Below, in pieces: positions 24,743 to 33,827 of a DNA stretch of 64,000 nt. Source of the DNA: Kaistia granuli DSM 23481 (GTDB lineage Bacteria > Pseudomonadota > Alphaproteobacteria > Rhizobiales > Kaistiaceae); assembly GCF_000380505.1 (NCBI RefSeq), contig NZ_AQYH01000002.1, positions 62,001-126,000 on the forward strand, in the 5' to 3' direction. Within the stretch, counting starts at the first letter, position 1, and every line of letters starts with the position of its first letter. The notes beneath the pieces are model-generated. The model saw only the letters and a list, made by a program, of their open reading frames with translations. It made no database searches and had not been told where the DNA came from. Both the position numbers and the translations under genes were made by a program.

Positions 24743-24973
24743 GTGCAGGTACTCGTTCGCGACAATAACGTCGATCAGGCGCTCAAGGCTCTCAAGAAGA
24801 AGATGCAGCGTGAAGGCATCTTCCGTGAGATGAAGCTGCGCAACTTCTATGAGAAGCCCTCCGAGAAGAAGGCCCGCGAGAAGGCGGAAGCCGTTCGCCG
24901 CGCTCGCAAGCTCGCCCGCAAGCGCGCCCAGCGCGAAGGCGGCATCGTGGCTGCTCCCAAGCCGAAGCGCTGA
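24743..24973 (+). CDS. rpsU: 30S ribosomal protein bS21
   Basis: A 76-residue bS21: [40 protein letters not shown], then a long basic tail ([22 protein letters not shown]). The start is a GTG at 24743; a longer in-frame version from 24638 would add a non-conserved stretch lying over the promoter. bS21 helps initiation by contacting the anti-Shine-Dalgarno region. A strong promoter and terminator frame it. Confidence 0.93.
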   Translation: MQVLVRDNNVDQALKALKKKMQREGIFREMKLRNFYEKPSEKKAREKAEAVRRARKLARKRAQREGGIVAAPKPKR

Positions 24974-25023
24974 CGAGCGGGGCATCGCGCCCTGCTTTCG
25001 CCTGCTTTTTCGCTTTGAAGTTC

Positions 25024-25061
25024 AAAGTAACGAGCCCGGTTCGCCGGGTTCGTTGCTTTTT
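25024..25061 (+). terminator. Intrinsic terminator after rpsU
   Basis: Sixteen-base arms AAAGTAACGAGCCCGG / CCGGGTTCGTTGCTTT (two G-U pairs) around TTCG, followed by a T-run. Confidence 0.88.
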
Positions 25062-25113
25062 GGTGTCTGCGCCCTTCTTCATCGCCATGGGCGCCCGTTT
25101 GGGAGCAACGCTC

Positions 25114-25995
25114 ATGATGGTGTTCGGCAGGATTTCGCCCGCGAACACGCCCTCGACAGAGATCGGACGCAGCCTCGCGCCGGCCCCTGTCATGGTCGTG
25201 TTACTCGGCGCCCTGGCCCTGGCAGGCTGCCAGTCCTCTGGCCCGCATGATTTCGGCAACGACGTCGATCGTGCCATGGGCTCGGAAGCGAACATCTCGT
25301 CGCTGAGCTCGGTGGTGAACCAGAACCCCAGCGACGCCTCCGGCTACAATGTGCGCGGCACCGCGCTCGGCCGCGCCGGGCGCTACGATCAGGCGCTCGC
25401 CGACTTCAACAAGGCGATCGAGATCAATCCCGGCTTCTACCAGGCCTATTCGAACCGGGCGCTGGTGCTGCGCAATCTGAAGCAGAACGGCCAGGCTCTC
25501 TCCGACTACAATCGCTCGATCCAGCTCAATCCGAGCTATAACGAGGCCTATGTCGGGCGCGGCAATCTCTACCGCTCGCAGGGGCAGATCGATCTGGCGC
25601 TGGCCGACTTCAACCGCGCGATCGAGCTCGATTCGACCGATCCCAAGGCCTACAACAACCGGGCGCTGATCTATCAGGGCCAGGGCCGCCACGACGACGC
25701 GATCGCCGATTTCACCGCCTCGATGACCTACGCGCCGAACGCGGTCGCCCCGCATCAGGGCCGCGGCCTCTCCTATCTCGCCACCGGCGACTACAAGGCC
25801 GCCCTCGACGACTTCAACGCCGTCGTGCGCGCCGACAAGAACAATTACGAAGGCTGGACCAACCAGGGCCTGGCGCTCGAGAAGCTCGGCGAGCGGGACG
25901 CGGCGCACGCCGCCTTCGCCCGCGCCCAGACGCTGAACGCCAGCTACCCGCCCGCCCGCGACGGCATGCGCCGCACCGCCAAGGCCGGCGCCTGA
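25114..25995 (+). CDS. TPR-repeat lipoprotein (NlpI-like)
   Basis: A 293-residue protein with a lipoprotein signal (VVLLGALALAGC, lipobox Cys 39) followed by six or so TPR units (GYNVRGTALGRAGRYDQALADF; AYSNRALVLRNLKQNGQALSDY; AYVGRGNLYRSQGQIDLALADF; and so on). TPR lipoproteins such as NlpI act as scaffolds for envelope proteases and cell-wall hydrolases. The start at 25114 follows GGGAG at eight bases and gives a plausible long signal; ATGs at 25087 and 25192 and an upstream frame from 25015 are less likely. Confidence 0.82.
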   Translation: MMVFGRISPANTPSTEIGRSLAPAPVMVVLLGALALAGCQSSGPHDFGNDVDRAMGSEANISSLSSVVNQNPSDASGYNVRGTALGRAGRYDQALADFNKAIEINPGFYQAYSNRALVLRNLKQNGQALSDYNRSIQLNPSYNEAYVGRGNLYRSQGQIDLALADFNRAIELDSTDPKAYNNRALIYQGQGRHDDAIADFTASMTYAPNAVAPHQGRGLSYLATGDYKAALDDFNAVVRADKNNYEGWTNQGLALEKLGERDAAHAAFARAQTLNASYPPARDGMRRTAKAGA

Positions 25996-26113
25996 CGAAC
26001 GTCGAACGGCTGTCGTCTCCCCAAGCGCTGCGACAGCCCTTTTCTCCGATCTGCAAGCCAGCGCAGCGCGCAGGCGATCCCTGCCTTCCGCGCTGTTTGG
26101 CGCTGGGCGCCCG

Positions 26114-26593
26114 TCAGTGCCGGACGGCCATTTCGCCCGCCAGCAGCTCGACCAGCCGGTCCAGTCCCTCTTCGGTGCCGGCCACCCGCTGATCCCGGGC
26201 AGCCTGGCCGCCGGCGAGCAGCGCCACCTGCTCGGTAAAGATCATCCGCGTCCTGGCCGCCACGGCCTCGAGCTCGATCGTCACCAGCGAGGCGGAGAGC
26301 CGCTTGCCGGAGAAGCTCATCTCATAGGCATAGAGGATGCGGCGGGCCGGCTCGATGTCGAGATAGTAGGCGTGATAGGTCTGCTCTTCTCCTGCCGCCG
26401 TCCGCCAGCGCTTCGCATCCGTGCCGCCGACGCGAAAATCGCTGCGGTCCTCGATGACGGTCCAGTCGGGATGGCAGCTGTTCCAGCGCGCCTTCAGTTC
26501 GGGCTCAGCCCAGAACCGAAAGGCATGCGCGGGACGAGCGGAAAACTCCCGCCGGATGACGAAGCTCGTGTGGTCGATGCGATCGGTGGTCAT
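26114..26593 (-). CDS. SRPBCC (AHSA1-type) domain protein
   Basis: A 159-residue START/Bet v1-like protein of the AHSA1 group (SFVIRREFSARPAHAFRFWAEPE; GGTDAKRWR; TRMIFTEQVALL). Such proteins bind hydrophobic ligands and very often are encoded next to an ArsR repressor, as here: its ATG at 26593 overlaps the ArsR stop by 4 bp (ATGA). Function unknown. Last gene of the GST-ArsR-SRPBCC operon. Confidence 0.87.
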   Translation of the reverse strand: MTTDRIDHTSFVIRREFSARPAHAFRFWAEPELKARWNSCHPDWTVIEDRSDFRVGGTDAKRWRTAAGEEQTYHAYYLDIEPARRILYAYEMSFSGKRLSASLVTIELEAVAARTRMIFTEQVALLAGGQAARDQRVAGTEEGLDRLVELLAGEMAVRH

Positions 26594-26931
26594 GAATCCT
26601 GCTCCGTCTCGGGGAATTCCAGCATGGCACGCTCCAGCTGATCGAACGATGCGTTGAGCGCTGCCTCGCGCTGCGCCACCCATCGCTGGATGGCGCCGAA
26701 GGCCGTAGGGCTGATGGCGTAGGTGCGGACCCGGCCGCTCTTGCTCGACACGACGATGCCGCCCTCCTCCAGCACCCTGAGATGCTTGAGCGCCGAGGGC
26801 AGCCCCATGCCGGCGGGTGCCGCCAGCTCCTTGACCGAGGCCGGCTGGCGGCAGAGCCGCTCGACCATCATGCGCCGGCCAGGATCGGCGAGCGCGCTGA
26901 AGACACGATCCAGTGTCGTCATATCCATCAT
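26590..26931 (-). CDS. ArsR-family transcriptional repressor
   Basis: A 113-residue winged-helix protein (FSALADPGRRMMVERLCRQP; SVKELAAPAGMGLPSALKHL; LRVLEEGGIVVSSKSGRVR; TYAISP). It has no Cys, so it belongs to the metal-independent ArsR branch that pairs with AHSA1 proteins. Start set at the ATG at 26931; 26928 is equally near a GAGGGAG site. It begins 8 bp after the GST stop and overlaps the SRPBCC gene. It probably controls its own operon through the inverted repeats at 27645-27700 (inference). Confidence 0.88.
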   Translation of the reverse strand: MMDMTTLDRVFSALADPGRRMMVERLCRQPASVKELAAPAGMGLPSALKHLRVLEEGGIVVSSKSGRVRTYAISPTAFGAIQRWVAQREAALNASFDQLERAMLEFPETEQDS

Positions 26932-26939
26932 CCGCTCCC

Positions 26940-27629
26940 TCACGCCTCCGCGGGATCGAGGAAGCGTCGCGGCATCGCCTCGCGATAGGGGTAGAGGTGG
27001 AAATAGGGCCGCGCCTCGTCGAGCGTGCGCCGGACCGAGGGACGCGCCAGCAGCCCCTCGAAATAGCCCGCGAGATGTCCCTGCTCCGGCGCGAAGGGAT
27101 GGACGATCGAGGCATAGAACAGCGCCGGCGTCGCGGCGCAGTCGGCGATGGTGAAGGCCTCTCCCGGAACGAGCCCCCCGGCCGCCAGCCGCGCTTCGAG
27201 GATGCCATAGGCCATGTCGAGCGCCCGGTGTGCCTCGGCGAGGCCGGCCGGGTCCTTGCTGCCTTCGGGACGCAGGCGATCGGCGACGATCTTCTGCATC
27301 GGCACATGCACGTAGAAATCGAAGAAGCGGTCCCAGAGCCGGGCGTCGAGCCTCGCCTCGTCATCCGCCGGTAGCAGGGCGACGGGGCCGGGATAGTGCA
27401 GCGCCAGATACTCGATGATGATGCTCGTCTCGGGAATGGCGCGATCCCGCACGCTGTCATGCAGCACCGGGATCTTACCGAGCGGCCATTTGTCCGTCAG
27501 CGCCGCCCTTGAGGCCTCGTCGGAGAAATCGACCAGACGCGGCGTGAACGGCGTCCCGTTCTCGTACAGGGCGATCAGCACCTTGTGGCAGAACGACGCC
27601 AGCGGATGGAGATAGAGGGTCAGCGACAT
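26940..27629 (-). CDS. Glutathione S-transferase family protein
   Basis: A 229-residue protein with the thioredoxin-like N-terminal domain (MSLTLYLHPLASFCHKV, LYENGTPFTP; KIPVLHD with the cis-Pro; ETSIIIEYL that contacts glutathione) and an all-helical C-terminal domain ending ADCAATPALFYA. Substrate unknown. First gene of a three-gene operon with an ArsR repressor and an SRPBCC protein, a combination that suggests inducible detoxification of a small hydrophobic compound. Confidence 0.9.
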   Translation of the reverse strand: MSLTLYLHPLASFCHKVLIALYENGTPFTPRLVDFSDEASRAALTDKWPLGKIPVLHDSVRDRAIPETSIIIEYLALHYPGPVALLPADDEARLDARLWDRFFDFYVHVPMQKIVADRLRPEGSKDPAGLAEAHRALDMAYGILEARLAAGGLVPGEAFTIADCAATPALFYASIVHPFAPEQGHLAGYFEGLLARPSVRRTLDEARPYFHLYPYREAMPRRFLDPAEA

Positions 27630-27644
27630 GATGGGCGCCCGTTC

Positions 27645-27700
27645 AGTTTCCGATAACGGAAACTATTCGGAGCGGGTGACTTCGGTCAAGAATAGTTTCC
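27645..27700. promoter_or_regulatory. Cluster of AGTTTCC / GGAAACT operator half-sites
   Basis: AGTTTCC (27645-27651) and GGAAACT (27658-27664) form an inverted repeat with a 6-base spacer. The second half extends to GGAAACTATTC (27658-27668), and an exact inverted copy GAATAGTTTCC follows at 27690-27700. The cluster starts 15 bases before the GST start codon and lies in the 339-base gap before the divergent aph gene. It is the most likely target of the ArsR protein. The remaining part of the gap (27701-27968) shows nothing else I can name. Confidence 0.6.
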
Positions 27701-27968
27701 ATCAAGAGAAAGTGATTGCGGACGAAGGCTGGGCATTTTCACCGGCCCACGCGCTGGACGACCCGGGCCGGCATGCTACCCTTCTCGGCCGCAGCCCGCC
27801 GCTCGATCCCGGCAGGGAATGGTCAATGCAGGCCGTTGTGTCCCTCCCGGGCGGTGTGTCAGCAAGGCGAGCCTGGCCTTTCATTCTGCCCGTCCATGGA
27901 CAGTTTCATGGACGCGAAGTCGATGGTCAGGGATCACGCCGCCGCGTACGGCAGACGAAGGAGCTTCC

Positions 27969-28772
27969 ATGGATCTCAATGGTGCCTTGCCGGGCTGTTC
28001 GCCGGGCCGCTGGCTCCCGGTCAGGACCGGCGAATCCGGCGATCGGGTCTATCGCCGCGAGGATGGCTTCGCCTACGCGAAATGCGCGCCCACGACCCGC
28101 GCCCTCGAACTGGCCGGGGAACGCGACCGGCTCGCCTGGCTTCACGGTCGCGGCGTTTCCTGCCCCGAGATCGTCGACTGGCGCGAGACCGAGGACGGCG
28201 CCTGCCTGGTGATGACGGCGATCCCCGGCATACCGGCGGTCGAGCTAACGGGAGCGGATCTGCTCAAGGCATGGCCGTCGATGGCACGGAACCTGGATGC
28301 CATCCACCAGCTGCCGACCGATCAGTGCCCGTTCGATCGCAGCCTGAGCTCCATGTTCCAGCGCGCCGTCGATGTCGTCTCCCGCGACGCCGTCAATCCG
28401 GACTTCCTGCCCGATGCGGACAAGGACAGACCTGCGGCGGAACTCCTGGCGCGCGTCGAACGCGACCTGCCGGCCCGGCTCCACCAAGAGGCGGCCAGCA
28501 AGGTGGTCTGTCATGGCGACCCCTGCCTGCCCAACTTCATGGTCGACCCGGACAGTCTCCAATGCACCGGATTGATCGACCTCGGCCGCCTCGGAACCGC
28601 CGACCGCTATGCCGATCTGGCGCTCATGGTCGCCAATGCCGAGGAGAACTGGACAACGGCCGATCAGTCCGACAGCGCCTTCGCCGCCCTGTTCGCGAGC
28701 CTCGAGATCGCAACGCCGGATCGCGATCGCCTGGCCTTCTATCTGCGCCTCGATCCCCTGACCTGGGGCTAG
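27969..28772 (+). CDS. APH(3'')-type streptomycin phosphotransferase homologue
   Basis: A 267-residue aminoglycoside O-phosphotransferase, the same length as APH(3'')-Ib (StrA), to which it is clearly related by recall of that sequence: WLPVRTGESGDRVYRR, ELAGERDRLAWLHGRGVSCP, LTGADLLKAWPSM, DVVSRDAVNPDFLPDADK, LIDLGRLGTADRYADLAL and a closing LRLDPLTWG. Kinase motifs are intact: CHGDPCLPNF (catalytic Asp) and DLGRLG. The family inactivates streptomycin at the 3'' hydroxyl. It has AAGGAG five bases before the ATG. It is a lone gene without mobile elements nearby, so it looks like an intrinsic chromosomal homologue. Confidence 0.88.
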   Translation: MDLNGALPGCSPGRWLPVRTGESGDRVYRREDGFAYAKCAPTTRALELAGERDRLAWLHGRGVSCPEIVDWRETEDGACLVMTAIPGIPAVELTGADLLKAWPSMARNLDAIHQLPTDQCPFDRSLSSMFQRAVDVVSRDAVNPDFLPDADKDRPAAELLARVERDLPARLHQEAASKVVCHGDPCLPNFMVDPDSLQCTGLIDLGRLGTADRYADLALMVANAEENWTTADQSDSAFAALFASLEIATPDRDRLAFYLRLDPLTWG

Positions 28773-28837
28773 GGTGCTCCCTCCGTCGGCGGGCCAGCGC
28801 CTCCCCCTTTGACGAGCGGCTGTGACACGGCCGACGA

Positions 28838-28864
28838 AAAAGGCCGCCCGTGGGCGGCCTTTGT
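28838..28864. terminator. Bidirectional terminator between aph and pntB
   Basis: AAAGGCCGCCC / GGGCGGCCTTT with a very short loop; T-rich on both strands. Serves both the aph gene and the convergent pnt operon. Confidence 0.85.
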
Positions 28865-28887
28865 TGTCTCGCGATGCGGCGAACGCG

Positions 28888-30294
28888 TCAGTCCAGCGAC
28901 TTGACGATGCTCTCGACCATCTTCTTGGCGTCGGCGAACAGCATCATCGTGTTGTCCTTGAAGAACAGCTCGTTCTCGACGCCGGCATAACCCGAACCCA
29001 TGCCGCGCTTGATGAACAGCACCGTGCCGGCCTTCTCGACGTCGAGGATCGGCATGCCGTAGATCGGCGAGGTCGGGTCGGTCTTCGCCGCCGGGTTGGT
29101 CACGTCATTGGCGCCGATGACGAAGGCGACGTCGGCCTGGGCGAACTCCGAATTGATGTCCTCCAACTCGAAGACCTCGTCATACGGCACGTTCGCTTCC
29201 GCCAGCAGCACGTTCATGTGGCCCGGCATGCGGCCCGCTACCGGATGGATGGCATACTTCACCTCGACGCCTTCGGCCTTCAGCTTGTCGGCCATTTCGC
29301 GCAGCGCGTGCTGGGCCTGGGCGACCGCCATGCCGTAGCCCGGCACGATGATGACCTTGGAGGCGTTCTTCATGATGAAGGCGGCATCCTCGGCCGAGCC
29401 CTGCTTGACCGGACGCAGCTCGACCGCGCCGCCCGCCGCCGCCCCGGCCGTCTCGCCGCCGAAGCCGCCGAGGATGACCGAGATGAACGAGCGGTTCATG
29501 CCCTTGCACATGATGTAGGACAGAATCGCGCCGGACGAACCGACCAGCGCGCCGGTGATGATCAGCGCGGTATTGCCGAGCGTGAAGCCGATGCCGGCGG
29601 CGGCCCAGCCCGAATAGGAGTTCAGCATCGACACGACGACGGGCATGTCGGCGCCGCCGATCGGGACGATGATCAACCCGCCGAGCACGAGCGAGACGAG
29701 GACGATCAGCCAGAACACCAGGTGGCTCTCGGTGAACACCAGCGCGATGATCAGCGCCACCAGCAGGATGGCAAGGCCGGCATTGATCATGTGACGACCC
29801 GCCAGCAGGATCGGCTTGCCCGACATGTTGCCGTTCAGCTTGGCGAAAGCGATGACCGAGCCGGTGAAGGTGATCGCGCCGATGGCGACACCGAGCGACA
29901 TCTCGATCAGGGCCTGGCCGTGAATGGCGCCGATCTCGCCGATGCCGAAGGCGGCCGGTGCATACATGGCGGCGGCCGCCACCATGACGGCGGCGAGGCC
30001 GACCAGCGAGTGGAAGGCGGCGACCAGCTGCGGCATCGCGGTCATGGCGATGCGGCGGGCGATGATCGCGCCGATGCCGCCGCCAATGCCGAGGCCGAGG
30101 ATGATCAGGCCCCAGGCGCCGGCGCTCTTCGGCGCGGCGAGCACGAGCGTCGTGAGGATCGCGATCCCCATGCCGACCATGCCGTAGAGGTTGCCCTGGC
30201 GCGACGTCGCCGGGCTCGAAAGCCCGCGCAGCGCCATGATGAACAGGACGCCGGAGACGAGGTAAAGCAGCGCCGTGATATTTGCGGTTGTCAT
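28888..30294 (-). CDS. pntB: NAD(P) transhydrogenase subunit beta
   Basis: A 468-residue inner-membrane protein. About eight to nine hydrophobic helices (1-260) are followed by the NADP-binding domain III with VIIVPGYGMAVAQAQH and VIGANDVTNPAA. Together with PntA subunits it couples hydride transfer from NADH to NADP with proton entry, supplying NADPH. Last gene of the operon pntA1-pntA2-pntB, the split form typical of alphaproteobacteria. The start at 30294 follows pntA2 after 10 bp; an upstream frame over pntA2 was rejected. Confidence 0.95.
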   Translation of the reverse strand: MTTANITALLYLVSGVLFIMALRGLSSPATSRQGNLYGMVGMGIAILTTLVLAAPKSAGAWGLIILGLGIGGGIGAIIARRIAMTAMPQLVAAFHSLVGLAAVMVAAAAMYAPAAFGIGEIGAIHGQALIEMSLGVAIGAITFTGSVIAFAKLNGNMSGKPILLAGRHMINAGLAILLVALIIALVFTESHLVFWLIVLVSLVLGGLIIVPIGGADMPVVVSMLNSYSGWAAAGIGFTLGNTALIITGALVGSSGAILSYIMCKGMNRSFISVILGGFGGETAGAAAGGAVELRPVKQGSAEDAAFIMKNASKVIIVPGYGMAVAQAQHALREMADKLKAEGVEVKYAIHPVAGRMPGHMNVLLAEANVPYDEVFELEDINSEFAQADVAFVIGANDVTNPAAKTDPTSPIYGMPILDVEKAGTVLFIKRGMGSGYAGVENELFFKDNTMMLFADAKKMVESIVKSLD

Positions 30295-30304
30295 CGGCGC
30301 GGCC

Positions 30305-30796
30305 TCACTTCGTCTTTTTCTTGTACATGGCAAGCATGCGGCTGGTGACGAGGAAGCCACCGAAGATGTTCACGCTGGCCAGGATCAGGGCGATGAAGCC
30401 GAAGCCCTGCGCCCAGGCATGGCCGGAGGCGGCGGCCGCATCGACGGCCGCGTCGACACCGACCGCGAGCAGCGCGCCGACGACGATCACCGAGGAGATC
30501 GCGTTGGTGACCGACATCAGCGGCGTGTGCAGCGCCGGCGTGACCTGCCAGACGACGTAATAGCCGACGAAGATCGCCAGCACGAAGACCGAGAGCTGGA
30601 AGATGAAGGGGTCGATCGCGCCGCCGGAAACCGCATGGGCGGCGGCGCCGGCGACCTGGCCGAGACCGCCAGCAGCCTGCTCGGCATAGATCTGGGCGGC
30701 GGCGGCCGCTTCCTGCGCGGCGGCGGCGGCGGCGCTGGCCGCATCCGCGGCGGACTGTGCGGCGCTGGCCGCCTGGTCGGGCGTAAGACTTGCCAT
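30305..30796 (-). CDS. NAD(P) transhydrogenase subunit alpha part 2
   Basis: A 163-residue membrane subunit. Residues 60-160 carry the three-helix domain ([58 protein letters not shown]). The first 50 residues are an unusual Ala-rich helix ([20 protein letters not shown]...), longer than in most homologues, which may link it to PntA1. Sits 2 bp downstream of pntA1 and 10 bp upstream of pntB. Confidence 0.93.
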   Translation of the reverse strand: MASLTPDQAASAAQSAADAASAAAAAAQEAAAAAQIYAEQAAGGLGQVAGAAAHAVSGGAIDPFIFQLSVFVLAIFVGYYVVWQVTPALHTPLMSVTNAISSVIVVGALLAVGVDAAVDAAAASGHAWAQGFGFIALILASVNIFGGFLVTSRMLAMYKKKTK

Positions 30797-30798
30797 GA

Positions 30799-31986
30799 TC
30801 AGTTGGCCCCCTGCTCGGCGACGAGGCTCGGCTTCGGTTCATCCATCGGCGCTTCCTTGGGCTTGAAGGCCGGATGCACGACGGCGCCGTCGCGCGTCAG
30901 CACGGTCGCCTTGACCAGCTCGTCGTCCCAATTCACGGCGACCGACTTGGCCGCCTTGTCGATCAGCGTCTCGGCGAAGGAATAGAGGTTCTTGGCGTAG
31001 AGCTGCGACGCCGTCGCGGCGATGCGGCCGGCGACGTTCAGATGACCGACGATCTTCTTGCCGTCGACGACCACGACTTCGCCGGGCTTGGCGCCCTCGA
31101 CATTACCGCCGCGCTCGACGGCGAGATCGACCAGCACCGAACCGGGCTTCATCGAGGCGACCATGGCGGCCGAGACGAGGCGGGGCGCGGCGCGACCGGG
31201 GATCAGCGCCGTCGTGATGACGATGTCCTGCTTCTTGATGTGCTCGGCGACGAGGGCCGCCTGCTTGGCCTGGTATTCGGCCGACATCGGCTTGGCGTAG
31301 CCGGCGGCGGTCTCGGCCTGGCGGAATTCCTCGTCCTCGACGGCGACGAACTTGGCGCCCAGCGACTCGACCTGTTCCTTGGCGGCCGGACGCACGTCGG
31401 TCGCCGTCACCACGGCGCCGAGGCGGCGGGCGGTGGCGATCGCCTGCAGGCCGGCGACGCCGGCGCCCATGACGAAGATGCGGGCGGCGGGCACGGTGCC
31501 GGCGGCGGTCATCATCATCGGCAGGGCGCGGTCATATTCGCCGGCGGCATCGATGACGGACTGGTAGCCGGCGAGGTTCGCCTGGCTCGACAGGATGTCC
31601 ATCACCTGCGCGCGCGTGATGCGCGGCATGAATTCCATCGCAATGGCGGTGACGCCGGCATCGGCCATGGCGGCCACGGCGTCGTCATGGCCATACGGGT
31701 CCATCGTGGCGATGACGAGGGCGCCCTTCTTGTAGAGGGGCAGCTCGTCGGCCAGCGGCCGGCGAACCTTGAGCACGATATCGGCGCCAGCCACGGCGTC
31801 GGCGGCGGTGGCGGCGATCGTCGCGCCGACGGCCGCATATTCGGCATCCGGGATCCGCGAAGCGACACCGGCGCCGGACTGTACCGAAACCTCGGCGCCG
31901 AGCGCGATGAACTTCTTGACGGTTTCAGGCGTCGCGGCGACGCGGCTTTCAAGCCCGTCAACCTCCGCCGGCACACCAATCTTCAT
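30799..31986 (-). CDS. NAD(P) transhydrogenase subunit alpha part 1
   Basis: A 395-residue soluble NAD-binding domain I ([41 protein letters not shown]; the RQD-loop segment near [20 protein letters not shown]). It binds NAD(H) and passes hydride to the NADP site of PntB. First structural gene of the pnt operon. ATG at 31986; an in-frame start 48 bases upstream adds a non-conserved stretch. The small oxidase gene lies 106 bp upstream. Confidence 0.95.
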   Translation of the reverse strand: MKIGVPAEVDGLESRVAATPETVKKFIALGAEVSVQSGAGVASRIPDAEYAAVGATIAATAADAVAGADIVLKVRRPLADELPLYKKGALVIATMDPYGHDDAVAAMADAGVTAIAMEFMPRITRAQVMDILSSQANLAGYQSVIDAAGEYDRALPMMMTAAGTVPAARIFVMGAGVAGLQAIATARRLGAVVTATDVRPAAKEQVESLGAKFVAVEDEEFRQAETAAGYAKPMSAEYQAKQAALVAEHIKKQDIVITTALIPGRAAPRLVSAAMVASMKPGSVLVDLAVERGGNVEGAKPGEVVVVDGKKIVGHLNVAGRIAATASQLYAKNLYSFAETLIDKAAKSVAVNWDDELVKATVLTRDGAVVHPAFKPKEAPMDEPKPSLVAEQGAN

Positions 31987-32056
31987 GGCGTTTTCCTGTG
32001 GAACGGCGGGGTCGCAACGCGCCCGCACAGTCAAATCAGTCGGGTATCGCGATAGC

Positions 32057-32075
32057 CCGGCAGCCAGGCTGCCGG
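32057..32075. terminator. Hairpin between cox subunit IV and pntA1
   Basis: Perfect inverted repeat CCGGCAGCC / GGCTGCCGG with a 1-base centre, 18 bases after the small oxidase gene. No T-run on the minus strand, so it may only attenuate read-through into pntA1. Confidence 0.5.
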
Positions 32076-32092
32076 ATGCATCTATGTCGAAC

Positions 32093-32218
32093 TCAGAGCA
32101 GGAAGATCGCCATCAGCACCAGAACCGCCACGCAGGCGATCGTGCCCCATTTCGTCAAGCCGGTGAAAAACGCATAGGTTCTCTCGTGCTCGCGGTAGTC
32201 CATCGGGCTATCGGCCAT
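32093..32218 (-). CDS. aa3-type cytochrome c oxidase subunit IV
   Basis: A 41-residue protein: MADSPMDYREHERTYAFF, then one membrane helix (WGTIACVAVLVLMAIFLL). This matches the bacterial aa3-type oxidase subunit IV family, a single-helix accessory subunit. Family members often have HxxTYxxF before the helix, present here as HERTYAFF. It is frequently found just upstream of the pnt genes in Hyphomicrobiales, as here. Very short genes of this kind are easily missed. Confidence 0.9.
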   Translation of the reverse strand: MADSPMDYREHERTYAFFTGLTKWGTIACVAVLVLMAIFLL

Positions 32219-32388
32219 GGTGTCTCAGTCCCTTCAGCGCAAACCAAACGTGAGCGGCGTTTACAACACTTGGCGAAAGCGGGCAATGCGACATTGCCGG
32301 CCGCGCCCTGGTCTTGCACGGGGCGGCGCCTGGCGGGTTTTAGCAGGACTGAATTTGTGACGGAGAGTCTACCCGAGGGCCTCGCCCG

Positions 32389-33744
32389 TCACAGCAACCC
32401 GACGCCACCGAGCGCCGCGCTCTGCCGCATGGCCAGGACGTCGCGGTCGAAGCCTTCGATGGTCGCGGCGAAGAGCTGGTGGAAGTTCATCTCCGCCTTC
32501 AGGTGCAGGAACACGGAGCCGAGGCCGACCGCGGCGCGATCCATGAACACGAACTCGCGCGGCACCGTCACCGGCCCCTTCTCGCGCAGCACCTGGTGCA
32601 CCTGATAGGCCTCGCGGCGGCCATAGTCCGACGGCGCGACGCCGTCCGCGATGGTGCGGACGCGGTCGTCGATCAGCGGCCCGTAGATGAAGCGCGCCCA
32701 GATGTTCAACGCCTCGATCAGCTCGTTCGAGAGCCCCACGAAGCCCCAGACCTCATAGGCGGAGACGATGCGGTCGCGATCGTTGTCGCGCAGGCCGTGG
32801 AACAGATTGACGACGCCGGCGACGAAATCCGCCGGGAAGATGCGCACGCAGCCATAGTCGAGCAGGTTGATGCCGGCCGCTTCGCCCGCCTTGTTCTCGA
32901 ACACGGTGTAGTTGCCGAGATGCGGGTCGCCATGGATGACGCCATATTGCGCGAACGGCGCCCACCAGGCGCGGAACATGGCGGTAGCGATGCGGTTGCG
33001 CTCCGCGAGCGGCCGGTCGCGATAGTCGAGCACGCGCTTGCCGTCGAGCCAATCCATCGCCAGCAGCCGGCCGGTCAGGAGCGCCGGCTCGACACCTGGC
33101 ACCCGCACCAGTTCTTCGCCATCGAGCATGATCTTGTAGAGCAGCGCATGCCGCGCCTCGCGGTCGTAATCGAGCTCCTCGCGGATGCGGCTACCGATTT
33201 CCTCATAGATCTCGCTGGTATCGATCGAGCGGTCGACGCGCCGATAGATCGAGAACAGCACCTTCAGCTGCGCGAGATCCGCCTCCACGGCCGACTGCAT
33301 GTCGGGATATTGCAGCTTCACCGCCAGCGCCCGGCCGTCTTTCGCGATGGCGCGATGCACCTGGCCGAGCGAGGCGGCCGCCGCCGGCTGGTGCTCGAAC
33401 AATTGAAAGCGCTTCTCCCAGCCGGGTCCGAGCTCCGATTGCATACGGCGCTTGACGAAGGGCCAGCCCATCGGCGGCGCGTTCGCCTGCAATTGCGACA
33501 GTTCCTCGGCATATTCCGGCGGCACGAGATCGGGCACGGTCGAAAGGATCTGGCCGACCTTCATCAGCGGCCCCTTCAGCCCGCCGAGCGCGGTCGCGAG
33601 CTCCGAGGCGTTCTTGCCCTTGTCGAGCGACGTTCCAAACAGCCGCGCGCCCGCGACCTTGGCCGCGACCCCGCCGACATTCATGCCGACGCGGGCATAG
33701 CGCGACAGGCGGCCGGAGAGACGGTTGCGTTCGGAATCGGACAT
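32389..33744 (-). CDS. ABC1/UbiB-family atypical kinase
   Basis: A 451-residue protein of the ABC1 (AarF/UbiB/COQ8) family. Key motifs: LMKVGQ (the KxGQ motif that blocks protein-kinase use of the pocket), ALAVKLQYPDM with the ATP-binding Lys, IHGDPHLGNY (catalytic loop), and LLDYGCVR (metal-binding Asp in place of DFG). Family members support quinone synthesis or lipid homeostasis through ATPase activity. No C-terminal membrane helices are evident, so this differs from UbiB itself. Confidence 0.9.
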   Translation of the reverse strand: MSDSERNRLSGRLSRYARVGMNVGGVAAKVAGARLFGTSLDKGKNASELATALGGLKGPLMKVGQILSTVPDLVPPEYAEELSQLQANAPPMGWPFVKRRMQSELGPGWEKRFQLFEHQPAAAASLGQVHRAIAKDGRALAVKLQYPDMQSAVEADLAQLKVLFSIYRRVDRSIDTSEIYEEIGSRIREELDYDREARHALLYKIMLDGEELVRVPGVEPALLTGRLLAMDWLDGKRVLDYRDRPLAERNRIATAMFRAWWAPFAQYGVIHGDPHLGNYTVFENKAGEAAGINLLDYGCVRIFPADFVAGVVNLFHGLRDNDRDRIVSAYEVWGFVGLSNELIEALNIWARFIYGPLIDDRVRTIADGVAPSDYGRREAYQVHQVLREKGPVTVPREFVFMDRAAVGLGSVFLHLKAEMNFHQLFAATIEGFDRDVLAMRQSAALGGVGLL

Positions 33745-33827
33745 GGGGGCGAACTCTTTCGGAGATGTCGCCTTAAGATGCGGTCACGGCCGCCTCATGC
33801 AAGGCACAGGCATAGGTCAGGACCGCG

